The notes under the pieces: model-generated
What the model saw: only the letters and a program-made list of their open reading frames with translations
Told to the model about the DNA's origin: nothing
Database searches by the model: none
Source: Tremella fuciformis
Lineage: Eukaryota; Basidiomycota; Tremellomycetes; Tremellales; Tremellaceae
Direction of reading: 5' to 3'
DNA: 64,000 bases
Assembly: GCA_032768795.1 (NCBI GenBank)
Contig: CP136491.1
Coordinates: 1,240,001-1,304,000 of the forward strand
Position numbers and translations under genes: made by a program
Part shown: in pieces, positions 33,569 through 45,707 of the stretch
Position numbering within the stretch: the first letter of the stretch is position 1
Layout: every line of letters starts with the position of its first letter

Positions 33569-33578
33569 GTCACGTGAC
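33569..33578. promoter_or_regulatory. GTCACGTGAC palindrome in divergent promoter
   Basis: A perfect 10-bp palindrome with an E-box core CACGTG sits between the divergent TTC27 and 33631 genes. Another copy of the core (GGTCACGTGA, 41404-41413) lies upstream of ENP2. In fungi CACGTG is bound by basic helix-loop-helix factors such as Cbf1 or Pho4; that use here is inference. Confidence 0.45.
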
Positions 33579-33630
33579 GACCGCATTGACGAAAGTCTCG
33601 ACCTGCTCCTCGCAGTCTTTATTCACCACA

Positions 33631-34392
33631 ATGTCAGCGATGTGGTCCGTCTCAACGGCAAAGAACGCCTTGGCGACCTCTCGCCCACTCTCAGTGGTGC
33701 AAAACATGTGGTCCTTGCGATCGAGTCGACCAATGAGCGCTAGCGTTGTTGCTTCCTCGTCCACCTCGACCAACCCCCGCCGGAACCCTACCAAAAGATT
33801 GCCGCGATCAACCCTTCGAAGCCTTGTCGAGCTCCACCACGCGTCTGCCGACTTTGTGACAGACCCTGCACAGATCAACCCAGCAACCTTCCGTGCGGCC
33901 TTCAACGAGTTATGTCCCACGTTCGTCCCCTACAATGGGTTTCGCTCGCACGCCCTGTCCCGATCTTCTTCACGTACACTCTCGGCCACGGATGCCGGTC
34001 ACGGCTTGCTTTTGGGAGAGCTCTCGCCTGCAAGCAACGGTTCGGGAGTGATGAGAAATGGAATGCGGCGAGACGAGGAGACCAATATGGCATTGTCACT
34101 GCGCCTAGGCATGCCCCGACAGGCTGGTAGTGTGTGGAAGGAGAAGACGGAGAAGGAGTTGTGGTCGGACCAAGCGATGGCTGGGAAGCGGAACAACCTG
34201 TCTGAGAGAGAATGGGCGGTGCGGGAAGCTTTGCTCGGGGTTGTGGAGGACGGGGCGAACAGAAGAGCGCAGCCCTCTTTGGAAGGCGTGGAGGAGTGGC
34301 TAGAAGCCAAGGGCGCTCAACTACAGGAAGTGGAGGAGTCTGGGGTCGCTAGTTCGAAGGAGGGAGGAGACGCGACAGAGGATGCGCAATGA
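33631..34392 (+). CDS. Hypothetical protein, possibly mitochondrial
   Basis: A continuous frame of about 253 residues from the ATG MSAMWSVSTAKNALATSRPL; the frame is open upstream only from a GTG at 33574. The first 60 residues are Ser/Arg/Ala-rich and almost free of acidic residues, like a mitochondrial presequence. A folded-looking middle follows (SADFVTDPAQINPATFRAAF; LCPTFVPYNGFRSHAL), and a charged C-terminus contains AMAGKRNNLSEREWAVREAL. The family is not recognised. It converges on SND2, with the two stops about 10 bp apart. A frame on the other strand at 33570-33920 also looks protein-like but was rejected. Confidence 0.55.
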   Translation: MSAMWSVSTAKNALATSRPLSVVQNMWSLRSSRPMSASVVASSSTSTNPRRNPTKRLPRSTLRSLVELHHASADFVTDPAQINPATFRAAFNELCPTFVPYNGFRSHALSRSSSRTLSATDAGHGLLLGELSPASNGSGVMRNGMRRDEETNMALSLRLGMPRQAGSVWKEKTEKELWSDQAMAGKRNNLSEREWAVREALLGVVEDGANRRAQPSLEGVEEWLEAKGAQLQEVEESGVASSKEGGDATEDAQ

Positions 34393-34401
34393 CATGCATG
34401 A

Positions 34402-35120
34402 TCACTTGCGACTTTGTACCTGTTGCACCCTCTTGTCTCCCTTTTCGGCTCGAGCACGCAGCTTGGCTTGCTTACGTGACTCGGCAGGCTCCTTGGCGTC
34501 TGCCGCCGCCGCTGGGTCTTTTGGGGCGCGAGGGGCGAAGAGACCCGGCATGAACATGCCCAGAATCGGAGAGACAAGGCCCCACAGCTTCCATGCTCCA
34601 AATGCGGGCACCTAATAGTCAGACAAACCAAATGGGCACCACCCACCAATGTAAAGAACCACCACATCCAGTCGCCAAGCAAGGCGCTGCCGACTTCGCA
34701 CAGCCACGTCACATAGATGAAGTCCCAGCCAAATTCGACAACACCTTTGCCGCCCAGATCATCTCCAGAGTGCAGCTTGCCGTCCCTGGTCGTCCGAGGA
34801 GAACCAATGGTGGTGAACCATCGCCAGATGAAAACAGTCGCGCCGGTCGTCAAGACATACATTAAGAGCGGGACTGCTCGTGGTAAGAGAGTGCGAGAGG
34901 TGAAAATAGAAAGGAGAAAGCGCAATAGGGGGACGAGTAGCTGGAGTCAGCCGGGGTTCCGTGCGGTCCATGGACTGGGCGACGTTGCCTCACGTTCACG
35001 ATGATCAGGCCATTTCGTAGAGATTTGAGCGCTGCCTCGTTCGTCGTGGCTATCCGTTTCGAAGATGCGTTGGCCTGTCTATCAGCGGACACAGTTGGTT
35101 TTCGGGGCTGCCGTCACCAT
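34402..35120 (-). CDS. SND2: SND2 / TMEM208 (SRP-independent targeting, ER membrane)
   Basis: Exons 35120-35118 (the ATG alone), 35074-34994, 34940-34647 and 34611-34402 give 195 residues. The N-terminus MANASSKRIATTNEA is diagnostic of the TMEM208/SND2 family. Hydrophobic segments follow at about 35-60 and 95-140 (WLCEVGSALLGDWMWWFFTL), then a proline-rich loop and a basic, lysine-rich C-terminus (KQAKLRARAEKGDKR). The protein is part of the SND route that inserts tail- and central-anchored proteins into the ER membrane. The first coding exon would consist only of the initiator codon, followed by a 43-nt intron starting GTGACG. This model is preferred because it restores the family N-terminus, whereas the alternative starts with GTG. 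Confidence 0.85.
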
Positions 35121-35238
35121 GAGTCAATATACGGACGGAACAAGAGTTGGTGAAAGGATGTGAGTGAGGTGCTTGAGGAGGATTCACCCATGATGATTCA
35201 TCATATATATCAAAAAGAAAAAATCGTTCGGTTTTGAA

Positions 35239-35337
35239 GTTGGCGTCGAGTAGTCCGGTCCATCTCGACGATTTTAAGCCATTTTGCTTCAAACATCGTT
35301 GGTCAATCCATCGTGGGTTCAAATCCCACCGCCAACA
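35239..35337 (+). tRNA. tRNA-Leu(UAA) with a 15-nt intron
   Basis: The acceptor stem GTTGGCG/CGCCAAC pairs fully, with discriminator A as expected for leucine. The D stem is GAG/CTC, the anticodon stem ACGAT/ATCGT with anticodon TAA, the long variable arm has a TGG/CCA stem, and the T stem is GTGGG/CCCAC. A 15-nt intron follows the base 3' of the anticodon, the standard nuclear position. It stands between the divergent SND2 and CHL1 genes. Confidence 0.9.
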
Positions 35338-35448
35338 TGGCATTGATTTTTACATGTCGGAGTAGCGCCGACGCGTTTCGTTTCGCTTCATCCCTCATCT
35401 TCGAGACGCTGAGAATGCGAGGGAGAAAGACATGTTAGACAGCACAGT

Positions 35449-38400
35449 ATGTCCGGGGTGGACGCGATCTTACCCCCCTTGTCGACACCAGATACATTCC
35501 CGTTCCCCTATGCTCAGCCGTATGACATCCAAGTGCAACTCATGCGCACCGTCTTTCGGGCTATCGAGGATCGCAAGATAGCAATCGTGAGCTTCATAGT
35601 CCGAGACCGTGACTCACAGGTCAGGTGGAATCGCCGACTGGCACAGGGAAGAGTCTGACCCTGCTCACTTCCACCCTCTCATGGCTTTCGGCCCACGCGA
35701 AGCGTCTGGACGGGGACGCCGAAGTCGCCTTGCGTGCCCGATTGGCGGCTGACGATCCTGATGGTGCACCCTAGCCATACTCAGCCGATGAAGACTGACG
35801 GACAGATCCGCCATGGGTGATCGAGCATGCTGTCAAGGCGAAACTGGACGACCAGAAGGCGGCTCACGTAGAGAGGCAAGAGCGTCTGGCCAAGGCTCGA
35901 GAGCGAGAACGAAAGGCCCGACAGGTGAATGGGACTGGCGCTTTCCGGTCTAAGAAGGCTAGACCGTCGACATCGCAAGCCCACATAGATGGAGAGGCTG
36001 GAGACGATGAGTTCTTGCCGGAGGACAAGGAGCAGGGCGACGAGACGGACGGGATGTATCTGAGCGCCGAGGTCAAGGCCCTGATGACAAAGTAAGTAAC
36101 TTTCTGCAGCACAGTCAAGCTCATCTCCAGATACGATGCTTTGCGACCAAAAACTGCTCAAGTGGAAGAGAAGGAAGAAGACGTGCCCAAGGTGATACTT
36201 GGACCCTTGAGAGGTTCACAGCTGATCTGCAGATCTACTTTACTTCGCGAACCCACACCCAGCTTCGGCAGTTGACTTCGGAACTTCTCAAAACGTCGTT
36301 TGTGCCCAAAGAAGACGACGCTGAGGGCGAAGTCGGTGTCAGTCTCGTGCCACTCGGCAGTCGGAAGCAGCTTTGCATCAACGACAAGGTCCGCCTGTCC
36401 GCGCGTGGAGGGGGCGACGAGCGGATCAACGAGGCGTGTCTGGACATGCAAAAATCGGGCAAGGCGAGATGCGAATTCCTTCCGGCCAGATCTGACGAGG
36501 GTCCGATGCTAGATATGCGGGATGCCGTTCTAGTAGGTGGCACCGCTGTGGCCGACTGCTGACAACAGGCCGAAGTCAGGGATATCGAGGACATTGTCCA
36601 GCTCGGCCGGAAGCATTGCGTGTGTCCTTACTACGCGACGAGGCGTGCAGTTCGACAGGCCGAGGTACGTATTTAAAGCCTAGGCGGGTGTCACCGACAC
36701 GCAGCTCGTCACTCTGCCTTACAACCTTCTCTTGCAAAAGAACGCCCGTGAAGCACTTGAGATCGATCTTACGGACCAGATTGTCGTTATCGACGAAGCG
36801 CACAGTCTGTCTGCCCAATGCCTCACACCGCAAGCTGACGCGAAGACCTAATCGACACGCTATTGTCTATCCATTCCACCACGCTGAGTGCCTCACAGTT
36901 ACGCAATGCCGTATCTCAGCTGCAACAATACCTTCAGCGGTTCAAAAATCGCTTGAAGCCGGTGCACGCACTTTGGATCCGACAAACATTGGCGGTTCTC
37001 ACAGGCCTGTTGAAGGTGTGCGCTACCTTCTCTGCCGACGCGGCGAAAGGCGGAATCAAGAGCGAGATGCTCGAGGCAAATATCCTCATGTCTCGTGCCG
37101 GCGGAGGCGCGGATCAAGTCAATCTCATGGAGCTTGTGCGTTATCTCAAGGACAGCAAACTAGCTAGGAAAGTATCCGGTTTCACCGAAAAGACATCCGA
37201 GGCAGTCGCCAAGAGAGGTGATTCAGCTGGGTTAAATATGGATCAGACGTCTCATTGCAGAAAAAGTGACGCGGGATGGCAATGTCCGACACGCGGCAAT
37301 CGCAGCTTTCCACTTGGTCGAAGCGTTCTTACTGTCACTGACCGATGCGCGCGATGATGGGCGCTTAATCTTGTCAAGTGAGGATGGTCACACGAGCTTG
37401 CGGTACATTCTTCTCAACCCCGCCGAGCGTTTCAAAGAGGTCGTGGATCAGGCGAGAAGCATCATTTTGGCCGGCGGCACAATGGAACCGGTGAGTCTGT
37501 GAGAAAACGGTCATTCCGCTGATGACCAGGTCTCTGATTTTTTCACCCAACTCTTCCCCTCCATTCCCAGAGATCGCATATCGACGCTCTCTTGCGCTCA
37601 TGTCATACCCAAGTCGAACCTTCTGACACAGGTGGTCTCATGCGGTCCTCGCAAGGTCGACTTCGAATTCAAGTACGCAAATCGGGGAGACGCTTCCTTG
37701 GTCAACTATTTCTCGCCGACATGTCGGAGCTAATGCGGCAGATGACCGAGTTGGGAGCCGTCGTTCTTTCAACTGTGGGCTTGGTCCCGGATGGAGTCGT
37801 TGTATTCGCGCCCTCATATGCCTTTCTCGACAAAGTCAAATCGCTCTGGGCAAGTTCCTTTCTACCAAAGCTCGCCGAGAAGAAGCGGGTTAGTTAGAAC
37901 GAGCCCTGTCAAAGGCCACAGCTTACGCCCAGATCTTCTACGAGCCGCAGACTTCGGGCGAGGTAGAAGGCGTCCTCCGCGATTATGCCTTGGCCATATC
38001 TACTGTACGCTTTTGCTCACCTGAATGTGGAGAGCTGACTCCAAGCCACCGACGGAAGGCGACAAGTGCAAAGGTGCCCTACTATTTGCAGTAGTCGGCG
38101 GCAAGCTATCAGAGGGTCAGTTTTCCAGAATCTAGCTCTGGCCAGGCTGATGCGTAGGGATCAACTTCTCCGACTGCTTGGGCCGATGCGTCATCATGGT
38201 CGGCCTGCCCTTTGCTAATGTCGGCAGTATCGAATTGGCCGAGAGGATGAAGTATGTCTCTCAGCTGCCAGGCGCCGGTCCGGATGCCTCCAAGGAGCTG
38301 TACGAGGTTTGTCAGGTGCCATAAAACCGTGAGCTAGCTGATATCTAGAATCTATGCATGCGCGCGGTCAACCAATCCATCGGTCAGCTCGTCACCAATT

Positions 38401-38613
38401 GGCATTGGAGGAAGCTGATGAGCAGGCCGTGCGATCCGTCATGCCAACGACTATGCCACCATCTTGCTGGTGGACAAGAGATACGCGAGTCAGCGCATCC
38501 GTCGTAAACTCCCAAAGTGGATAGGAGAGGACGTAAAGACGCCCCAGACGTGGAGCGAGGCAGCGAGGGGCATCGCCGCATTCTTCCGCGAAAAGCGGGA
38601 GCGCGGAGTATGA
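35449..38613 (+). CDS. CHL1: DNA helicase CHL1 (DDX11 family)
   Basis: About 15 short introns interrupt the gene; joined by phase they give a complete XPD/FANCJ-type helicase. Motif I reads [13 protein letters not shown], motif Ia [11 protein letters not shown], the DEAH box VVIDEAHN, and motif [22 protein letters not shown] near the C-terminus. Iron-sulphur cluster cysteines are present between motifs Ia and II (LCIND, ACLDMQ, ARCEFLP, CVCPYYA). CHL1 is a 5'-3' helicase for sister chromatid cohesion and replication fork stability in the nucleus. The start ATG at 35449 is followed directly by an [15 protein letters not shown]-motif. The gene converges on ENP2, with stops about 100 bp apart. 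No defects are seen. Confidence 0.9.
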
Positions 38614-38715
38614 AGGTCTAAATCAAGACAAAGACCTGCATATGTTACACCGGGGCCGCAGCGCCCACTATGCTGTTGTTGTATGCAATACCAATGATCA
38701 TGCCGCCGAACCCGC

Positions 38716-41207
38716 CTACCTGCGCCTGAAGGCGTTCTTGCTCGCGCTCCGGCCTACGAACCGCCTCTTCGTGCGCCCATTCCTTCCTCCCTCGAAACCC
38801 TCGTCTGGGTCTGCTCCGCCCTTTTCCATGCCCGCACCAAAGCGTTCTACCTTTCCTCCCGGCCCAGCGCGATCTCGGCGCCGTGTCCCACCGGTGTACT
38901 CGTCTTTCTCGTCGTCGTCCGCCGTGGCCTTGGAAGAAGGTATGAACGACATTTCCATCCCGCCGTCGAAACCGCGCCGCATGGCTAGGACACTTTCATC
39001 TTTCTGCCCGTTGCGACCTCCTCGGCCCGGAGTGGAGCGAGAGGCTAGTCGGTCTCCGAACGACCCCGCGCCTCGTGCGTCGCCGGCCCCAGAGCCGCCC
39101 ACGACCATTCTCGGGCGGGGCCGGCGCTCAGGCGGAGGCCGATCCTGAGCCATACGCCTCTTCTGCTCGGCGGTGTACTTCCGTGGATCGTATTGCAACA
39201 AATCGCCGTCGTCAGACTCCTCGCTCGAGCTCGCGTCGTCGTCGCCGCCGTCACCGCCTGCGTTTGCCTGTGCTTGTCGCAGATCGTCAGAATCAGGCTC
39301 CGATTCGGCGTCCGAAGCAGCATCTGAGGAGCCGCCAATCCCGGATGAGGAGCCGTCTGACTCGTCCTCTTCCTCTTCCACGGCGGTCTTTCTTCGGGCA
39401 TTGTTCTGCTGATCAGCTCCGGATCAATTGTATGCCTCTGAAACTCACGTTGACCGTTGCCGGATTCAACAAGGCAAACTCGCGCGATTCTTCGTCCACC
39501 TCGAATTCCGGGTTCTCGAAGATCTCCTTGAAACGGTCGTCCTCCAAGACACCAGTAGCCTTCTCCCCATCGGCCACATCTCGGCGCTTCTTCTTCGCAT
39601 CGCGATCCTCCGCACGTCGCAAACGTTCTGCAAGAGCCTTGTTGACTTTGGGCTGGTCTTTGCGAGCGCGGATGCGTGACTCGGCCTTGGCGGCGAGACG
39701 GTCGGCAATGATTTTCTCGCGATGCTCGGTGTACGACTGCGGATTGGCGATGAGGCGAGCGGTCGAATACAGTTTGAGGGAAAGGAAATAGCCGTGCATG
39801 TAGGGCTTGAGGGTTGGGGTACCGATGAGATGTGTGAGCCCAAGGCTGTCCGTCAGCACCTCGCAGCGGATCCGAAATGTGGCACTCACGTCTCGAGCTC
39901 CCCCTTGTCCACAAATTTGTAGTCGCTGTACACACCCTTCGTGCCGCCAGCCGTCATGTCGTCTTGCAACTCCTCGGTCACACTGTCGAGGAATTGTGCC
40001 CACTTGGGTGCCGGACCGATCTCCGGCACATAGTACGATGACAATTGAGGAGCTTCACACGCAACAAAGATCAGTCCAGAATCGGGAACCGGGTGTAGAT
40101 GGGCTAGAGAATTCGGCGGATGTAGAGAAAGCTGGTTCGTCGAAGGCTACCCGTTAGCTGGTTCAAGGTATAGGATAGCCAGTCTCACATCGTCTCGGTG
40201 CCAGACCTTGATAACCTTGCTATCGGCACTGACCACACGGCCTGCATCTTCCTGTGCCCCCCCTCCCTTGAGCCACTCGACAGTCTTGATTCCCTCCCCG
40301 TAGCCCTGATCCTTGACAGCAAGAGGTGTCGGACTTCGCAGGTCGTAGAGAAGAGTGTGGCCAGTGCTGGTGCCTACCGCCAGACTGAGCCCATCCGTTG
40401 GATGACTCGACATCGCTGTCACACCTAGACTGTCCTCGCTTCCCACTGGTAGAAGGGTACTGCTGGGCAAGACGAGCCTGGTGAGAGCGCTTCTCGATCT
40501 TGGATCCCAGAATTCGACTACCCCACCTCCACCTTCGAGCCCCATCGACCACAACCCATGCCGCCTGTTCACGTCAATGGCATTGACCCCCTCTATAGGA
40601 TCCGGGTGGTCCCACTTCGCGCCGACGTTCAGCGGGGTCATGAATCGACCTTCCTCCAAAGAGAATCGGAATAGTTGGGTCCCGGTACATCCGACTAGCG
40701 CCTCTGCCGACGGCGAGTGGTATGCCAGACAACGGCCATACGTGGGTAGCCTCAATGTGTGGTGCAGCCCCATTTGTGTATGTAGAGAAAGTGATCGGTC
40801 TCTTTGCAGATGCAATGATTTTGTCCAGTCAGTCGAGAGCAGCTAGAACTTAGCCACGACCAATGGGTTTTTGACATACTCACCACAAAGTCTACATTCT
40901 CCGCGTCGGTGACCCGCTCAAACTTGACGGTAAGCTCCTCCAGGTCCCAGACCTTCATCATGGGCTTATAGGTCCCCGTGCCCACTGCGTGTCTCCCATC
41001 CTCTGTCGTCCGTATCTTGATGGCCGAGCCGGGAAAGTTGAACTCTTGTATGAGCTCGAGCTGTCCCACAGTGTGCTGCGTCCGTTGACGTTTCCGTGCG
41101 CCAGTGGCGGTGGCCTTTGACCGAGGCTTGATGGTGATCCATGATGGCAGAGAGGTGGACGAGGTGGAGGAGGGACCGTTGACCGTGTATACTTTTGGAA
41201 ATGACAT
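38716..41207 (-). CDS. ENP2: Ribosome biogenesis protein ENP2 / NOL10
   Basis: Five exons (41207-40884, 40842-40189, 40146-39890, 39845-39449, 39405-38716) give 773 residues. The N-terminal part is a WD40 propeller (ATGTYKPMMKVWDLEEL-like strand, GVVEFWDPRSRSALTRLV, DSKVIKVWHRDD). After it comes the ENP2 signature LGLTHLIGTPTLKPYMHGYF, the NUC153-type motif DDRFKEIFENPEFEVDEESR, and a long acidic then basic tail. ENP2 is a nucleolar protein of the small-subunit processome, partnering Bfr2 and others in 18S rRNA maturation. Every splice phase agrees. The promoter region holds a CACGTG element (41404-41413) and then a MITE. Confidence 0.92.
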
Positions 41208-41463
41208 GGTGTTGAGTGTGCGAGGTACGAGGAGCTGGGCGTCGGCAGGGAGAGTCGCCAAGATGGTCAAATGAGATCGACTAGCTCGTGTCCGCTGCGT
41301 TTCTTCCACTGCACCGCGAACCTCCCACCACAGACTGAACAGGACTTTGATACGGATGTCATACTGCAATTCTTGGTTCGAAAAGACAGTCGGGTGGCCA
41401 AAGGGTCACGTGAAAGATTTGGGATCAAATACAAAACGCTTGGAGCCACGTGGGAGAAGCGGG

Positions 41464-41885
41464 ATCTAATTGAGTCCCACTTGGGGCACGACGTGAATCC
41501 TTCATCGCACGACCTCCACTTTTTGATTAGGAATGCAACCTCGGCAATTAGTATTGGTGTCCGAGAGGATTAGGAGTCCGGAATCACTGTCCTAATCTCA
41601 GACTAATGAAAATGCGCAACTGGGCCTCAAGACTGCTCTGTGACTCCGAGCCTCTTGAGACAGCTCATGCATAGACCTCCCCATCTGATCCATTTGCACA
41701 GGAGGTTTCAAGCATGCTTGACGAATTATGCATTAGAAGATGTACAGAAGTCGATTTTTGCGCACTTTGCTAATCATCTGATCTCAAAAGGTAATGGGAA
41801 GGGGATTCTCTCTAATCGGCCATTAGGAGGTGGAGGTCGTGCGATGAAGGATTCACGTCGTGCCCCAAGTGGGACTCATCTAATT
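41464..41885. mobile_element. MITE, 406 bp, 48-bp TIRs, 8-bp target duplication
   Basis: The element is 41472-41877. Perfect 48-bp terminal inverted repeats occupy 41472-41519 and 41830-41877 (outer ends GAGTCCCAC / GTGGGACTC), and the 8-bp direct repeat ATCTAATT flanks it on both sides (41464-41471, 41878-41885). The interior has no coding capacity. An 8-bp duplication suits hAT, P or Merlin superfamilies; the long perfect TIRs make a firm assignment impossible. It lies in the divergent promoter between ENP2 and the FPK1-type kinase. The rest of the 41208-42435 interval holds no gene that I can see. Confidence 0.9.
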
Positions 41886-42435
41886 ACGGTTGCTGCGCCG
41901 AGCGACCGGATAAAGTGCACCACACCGTTCTGGGACCTCACGCCGAGATACTCGTAGATCCACCACAAAGAGCGAGCGAGAGCTTCTCTACCCCAACAGC
42001 AGCAAAGGGCGTCAAGATTCAATAGACTCTACTCCATCTGCCCGTAGTCGGCCGACGGCCACGACTCTCATCAGGACGACCGCCAGAGCCAGCGAGGAAA
42101 CGAGTCGCGACCTGGGAACGGAGCATCACGGGGGGTTCCGACTTTTCTGATTGTCAAGCAACTCAGACCGAGTGGATCACCGACCGACAACATACAAAAG
42201 TCTCAAGACGCGGATCTGTCCTCTTCTACAGACGTCCCCACTGCACTTCAGACATACACGAGTGCATCGCCTTGCGACCCACCTGCGTCACACGCCTCGA
42301 TACCCTCCGCCCGCCGCGCCGCACTGTGCCGGACGCGAACCGGGATTCGAGCCATTCCTGGATCCCATTTGGTCCACCGGCCAGATGAAATGATATCGCA
42401 ACCTTCTCGTTCTTGACGAAACACACGACCCCGAC

Positions 42436-45398
42436 ATGTCTTCCCTCGCATCTCCCTCTCCGCTTCCACCCCAGTCGCCGTTCACTCCGGCTTCTCTCTC
42501 CGCATCGACCTCGACCGCCGCGTCGGTGTCTCCCTCGATCGACTATCGGCCGTCCCCATCCGCATCTCCTCTTCCATCACCCTCGATCGCGTTCACGTCG
42601 GGAAGCTCTGCCGCGGGCAGCATCGGCAAGGGCTGGAAGAGCGTCTTCAAGCTCGGCAAGAATGGGACGGTGAGGAAGGGCGCAGATCGTCCCGGCGTCG
42701 AAACTCTGTTCTCGGGTATGCAAGACGAGACCAGACATACGCCTCTTCGTACCCGCACAGATCCTCTGCCCCACCTGACCAACTTTCCTACACCAGACTA
42801 CGTCGACTTTACCCCCGAGCAGACCCCAGATATTTCTGTCACATCCTCAAAGGCGGAAGAGGTCATTGACTCCAGGACAGAGAGCGAAAGCTCGAGTCGG
42901 GTCGTGCAAATTGGCGCGCCTCTCGTCCCGCATATCGAGCACCCAGATGCTCACAACGCTCTTCGTCCTACCTCCTCGACTACGGAATCCACCACCGACC
43001 GGTCGTCCAGGTCGTCCGGGTCGAGATACCCCTCATCGACTGCCAATGGTCAAAGATCCCTCTCTCCTCCAGCTTTGAGTCCGAGCTTGCTAGCGAGCTC
43101 GTCGGCATCCGTATACACGAATGCGTCGACGCCTCTGCGGTCGCCAGGCCTATCGCTTGGCGCGCTCAAAGGTCGCTTCTTCTCTTCGCCGTCTACGTCA
43201 TCGACGAACGTTGCATCCGCAGACGTTAAGAGGGACAAGTATCGCGGACTTGGGAGAGGAGCATCGGCGGTAGACACGAGCAGGAAGAAGTCGGTTGGCT
43301 CTTCTTCCGTCTCCTCCACAGCCCACTCCACCAAGGTCGACGAATCGCCAAAGACACCTCGAAAGGCGAAGAAGGCCGATAAGAAGAGTAATTCCCCACA
43401 GGACGGTACGCTTACACCAAATCGCTCTGCCGCGGCACGCTTTCTTCGACGAGTCGTTTCTGCTCCCAATGCCAAAGCTCTCCTCCTACAGCCCAGGGTC
43501 GAGGATGATGTAGATGTGCCGCCCGTGCCCCCCATACCGAAGGACAAGGTACAGACGCCCACCATCGTTCCAACTCCCGCGGTTGTCGATCTTTCCACTT
43601 CACCTATAGACGATCCGGCCGATATCTCAACCTCGAACAGCCTGTCCACTGTGGTGAATGGCGGCGTCCCATTCCCCAGCAGCTCGAGCGCGTCTCTGCC
43701 ATACCGCACCCCCGCACATTCGGCTCTCTCTGCGACCGGCACAAGAGGCGCAAGAGCTCTGACTGCTGGAGCGGCAAGCCAGAAGGCAAGGGATATACAA
43801 GCCCGTTTGGGTATTGCGGACGGGACTTTCACGCCCGAGAGCCACCACAAAGCTGTCTTCCGTAGAACTTACTCGTCCAACTCGATCAAGACGCGATCGG
43901 TGAGTCACTACAACTGATGTACCACCATTCAGCTGAATATCAGGTCGAGGTGTCACCGTCAAGCTTCCAGAAGATCAAGCTGCTTGGCAAGGGTGATGTC
44001 GGTAAGGTATACCTTGTGCGGGAAAAGAAGACCGATAAGCTGTTTGCAATGAAAGGTGGGTACCGTGAGACTCCCGCGCGATTCATGCTCATGGCCAGTC
44101 CTATCGAAGAAGGAAATGATCAAGCGCAACAAGATCAAACGAGCCTTGGCTGAGCAAGAGATTCTTGCGACTGCCAATCATCCCTTCATCGTGACTCTCT
44201 ACCACTCGTTCCAGTCGAGTGACTATCTATTCTTCGTCCTCGACTATTGCATGGGCGGCGAGTTCTTCCGTGCTCTGCAGACTAGACCGGGCAAGTGTCT
44301 CGAAGAGCATTCCGCCAAGTTCTATGCGGCCGAGGTGATCGCGGCATTAGAGTACCTGCATTTGAACGGTTACATTTACCGCGACCTCAAGCCCGAGAGT
44401 GAGTGCCTTCGTATCTCCACGTCATGGCGATGCTTATTTCAGACATTCTCCTTCACCAGTCTGGCCATATCATGTTGTCCGATTTTGATCTGTCCAAACA
44501 GTCCGGCGAACCAGGCGGCGCTCCAGCAGGCATCAAGCAGGGAGGTCCCAATGGCGTGAGTTGCGATGAATACCGGTCTGCGTTTACTTCCAGCTCACCT
44601 CCAGACAATACTTGTCGATACTCGTTCGTGCATTGCCGATTTCAGGACAAATTCGTTTGTCGGTACTGAAGGTGTGTTGTCCGGTCCAACAAAATGCAGT
44701 GACTGATTCACAGAATACATCGCACCGGAAGTCATCAAGGGCTGCGGGCACACCAGCGCTGTTGATTGGTGGACGCTGGGTATCCTGGTTTTCGAGATGA
44801 TTGTGAGTCACGCAATGGGCAACGACGACGCATCTGAGCACACAAGTTTGCCACCACCCCATTCAAAGGACCCAATCGCAATGCGACTTTCGCCAACGTG
44901 CTCAAGAACGAGCCGCTGTTCCCCGATGCGACACCTGTCTCGAGCATGTGCAAGTCTGCCATCCGCAAATTGTTGATCAAGGACGAACACAAACGCTTGG
45001 GAAGCAGTAGCGGTGCCAGCGAGGTCAAAAACCATAAATGGTTTGCGACCATCAGCTGGGGCTTGTTGAGGCACATGACGCCACCGGTAAGTATCATCTA
45101 GCTCGGCTTAGTCTTGCTGAAGGGACAGATCATTCCTGCAGAATCAAACGGCATCGACGCGATCAACTTCCGCACGATCCGTGACTCGAAGTCGGTCGAC
45201 TTTGACCGGCCGCCACATCCAGGCGACGTGATTCATGCCCAGGCCGGATCGGCCAGTGTGATGGGAACGGCGACACCGGGCATGTTGACACCGAAAGAGC
45301 TCACGTCCGGGTCAGTGGGAGGACTACAGGGCACCGCCAGCGAGGTGAACCCGTTCGAAGAGTTTTCCAGCGTAACGCGGGATGTGGAGGGATGGTAG
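42436..45398 (+). CDS. AGC-family Ser/Thr kinase, FPK1 / nrc-2 type
   Basis: The first exon (42436-43899) encodes 488 residues, Ser/Pro-rich and disordered. Later exons encode the kinase: glycine loop [13 protein letters not shown], then FAMK with the catalytic lysine, [10 protein letters not shown] catalytic loop, activation segment SDFDLSKQ, and FVGTEEYIAPEV with DWWTLGIL. The DFD in place of DFG is normal in this flippase kinase / phototropin-like subfamily. The C-terminal extension has the [11 protein letters not shown] insert region and ends [19 protein letters not shown]1-type kinases phosphorylate P4-ATPase lipid flippases at the plasma membrane and control polarised growth. Exons after the first join in phase (junctions near 43965, 44054, 44400, 44550, 44670, 44712, 44802). 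No defect seen. Confidence 0.9.
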
Positions 45399-45707
45399 TG
45401 TATGATGCGCTGTCTTGTGCGGAATGTCATCGGGGGACAGTTGTATATAGGTTTGTTGGTGAGGCGTTGTGCAGATTATTATTACCATTGCCCGGCATGC
45501 GTTGCAGGGATGTTGCTAGGCAATTACTACCACGTACAGTATGCATGGGCTACGAGCCGGTCAGAGATCGGCACGTGATGTAGGAAGAGCTTTGACGTCA
45601 CCTATCGATCGTGTAGCGGAAGTCATCGAACTTTGTACCAATGCATGTCATCGCGTGAATTGACTTGATATTCAGTGTTGCGCGCTGCAGCTGAGCAACT
45701 ACACAAG
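45399..45707. other. Gene-free stretch
   Basis: About 310 bp between the kinase stop and the next ATG. It contains GATCGGCACGTGATG (an E-box core near 45572) and is probably 3' UTR plus promoter. No repeat or RNA gene is seen. Confidence 0.4.

Noticed and set aside
33570..33920. Leftward ORF with protein-like composition (LVEVDEEATTLALIG)
   Set aside because: It is the complement of a longer rightward gene whose C-terminal half clearly continues; the leftward frame has no further exons.
44403..44669. Separate small ORF after the kinase catalytic loop
   Set aside because: It is an exon of the kinase with the adjacent intron read through.
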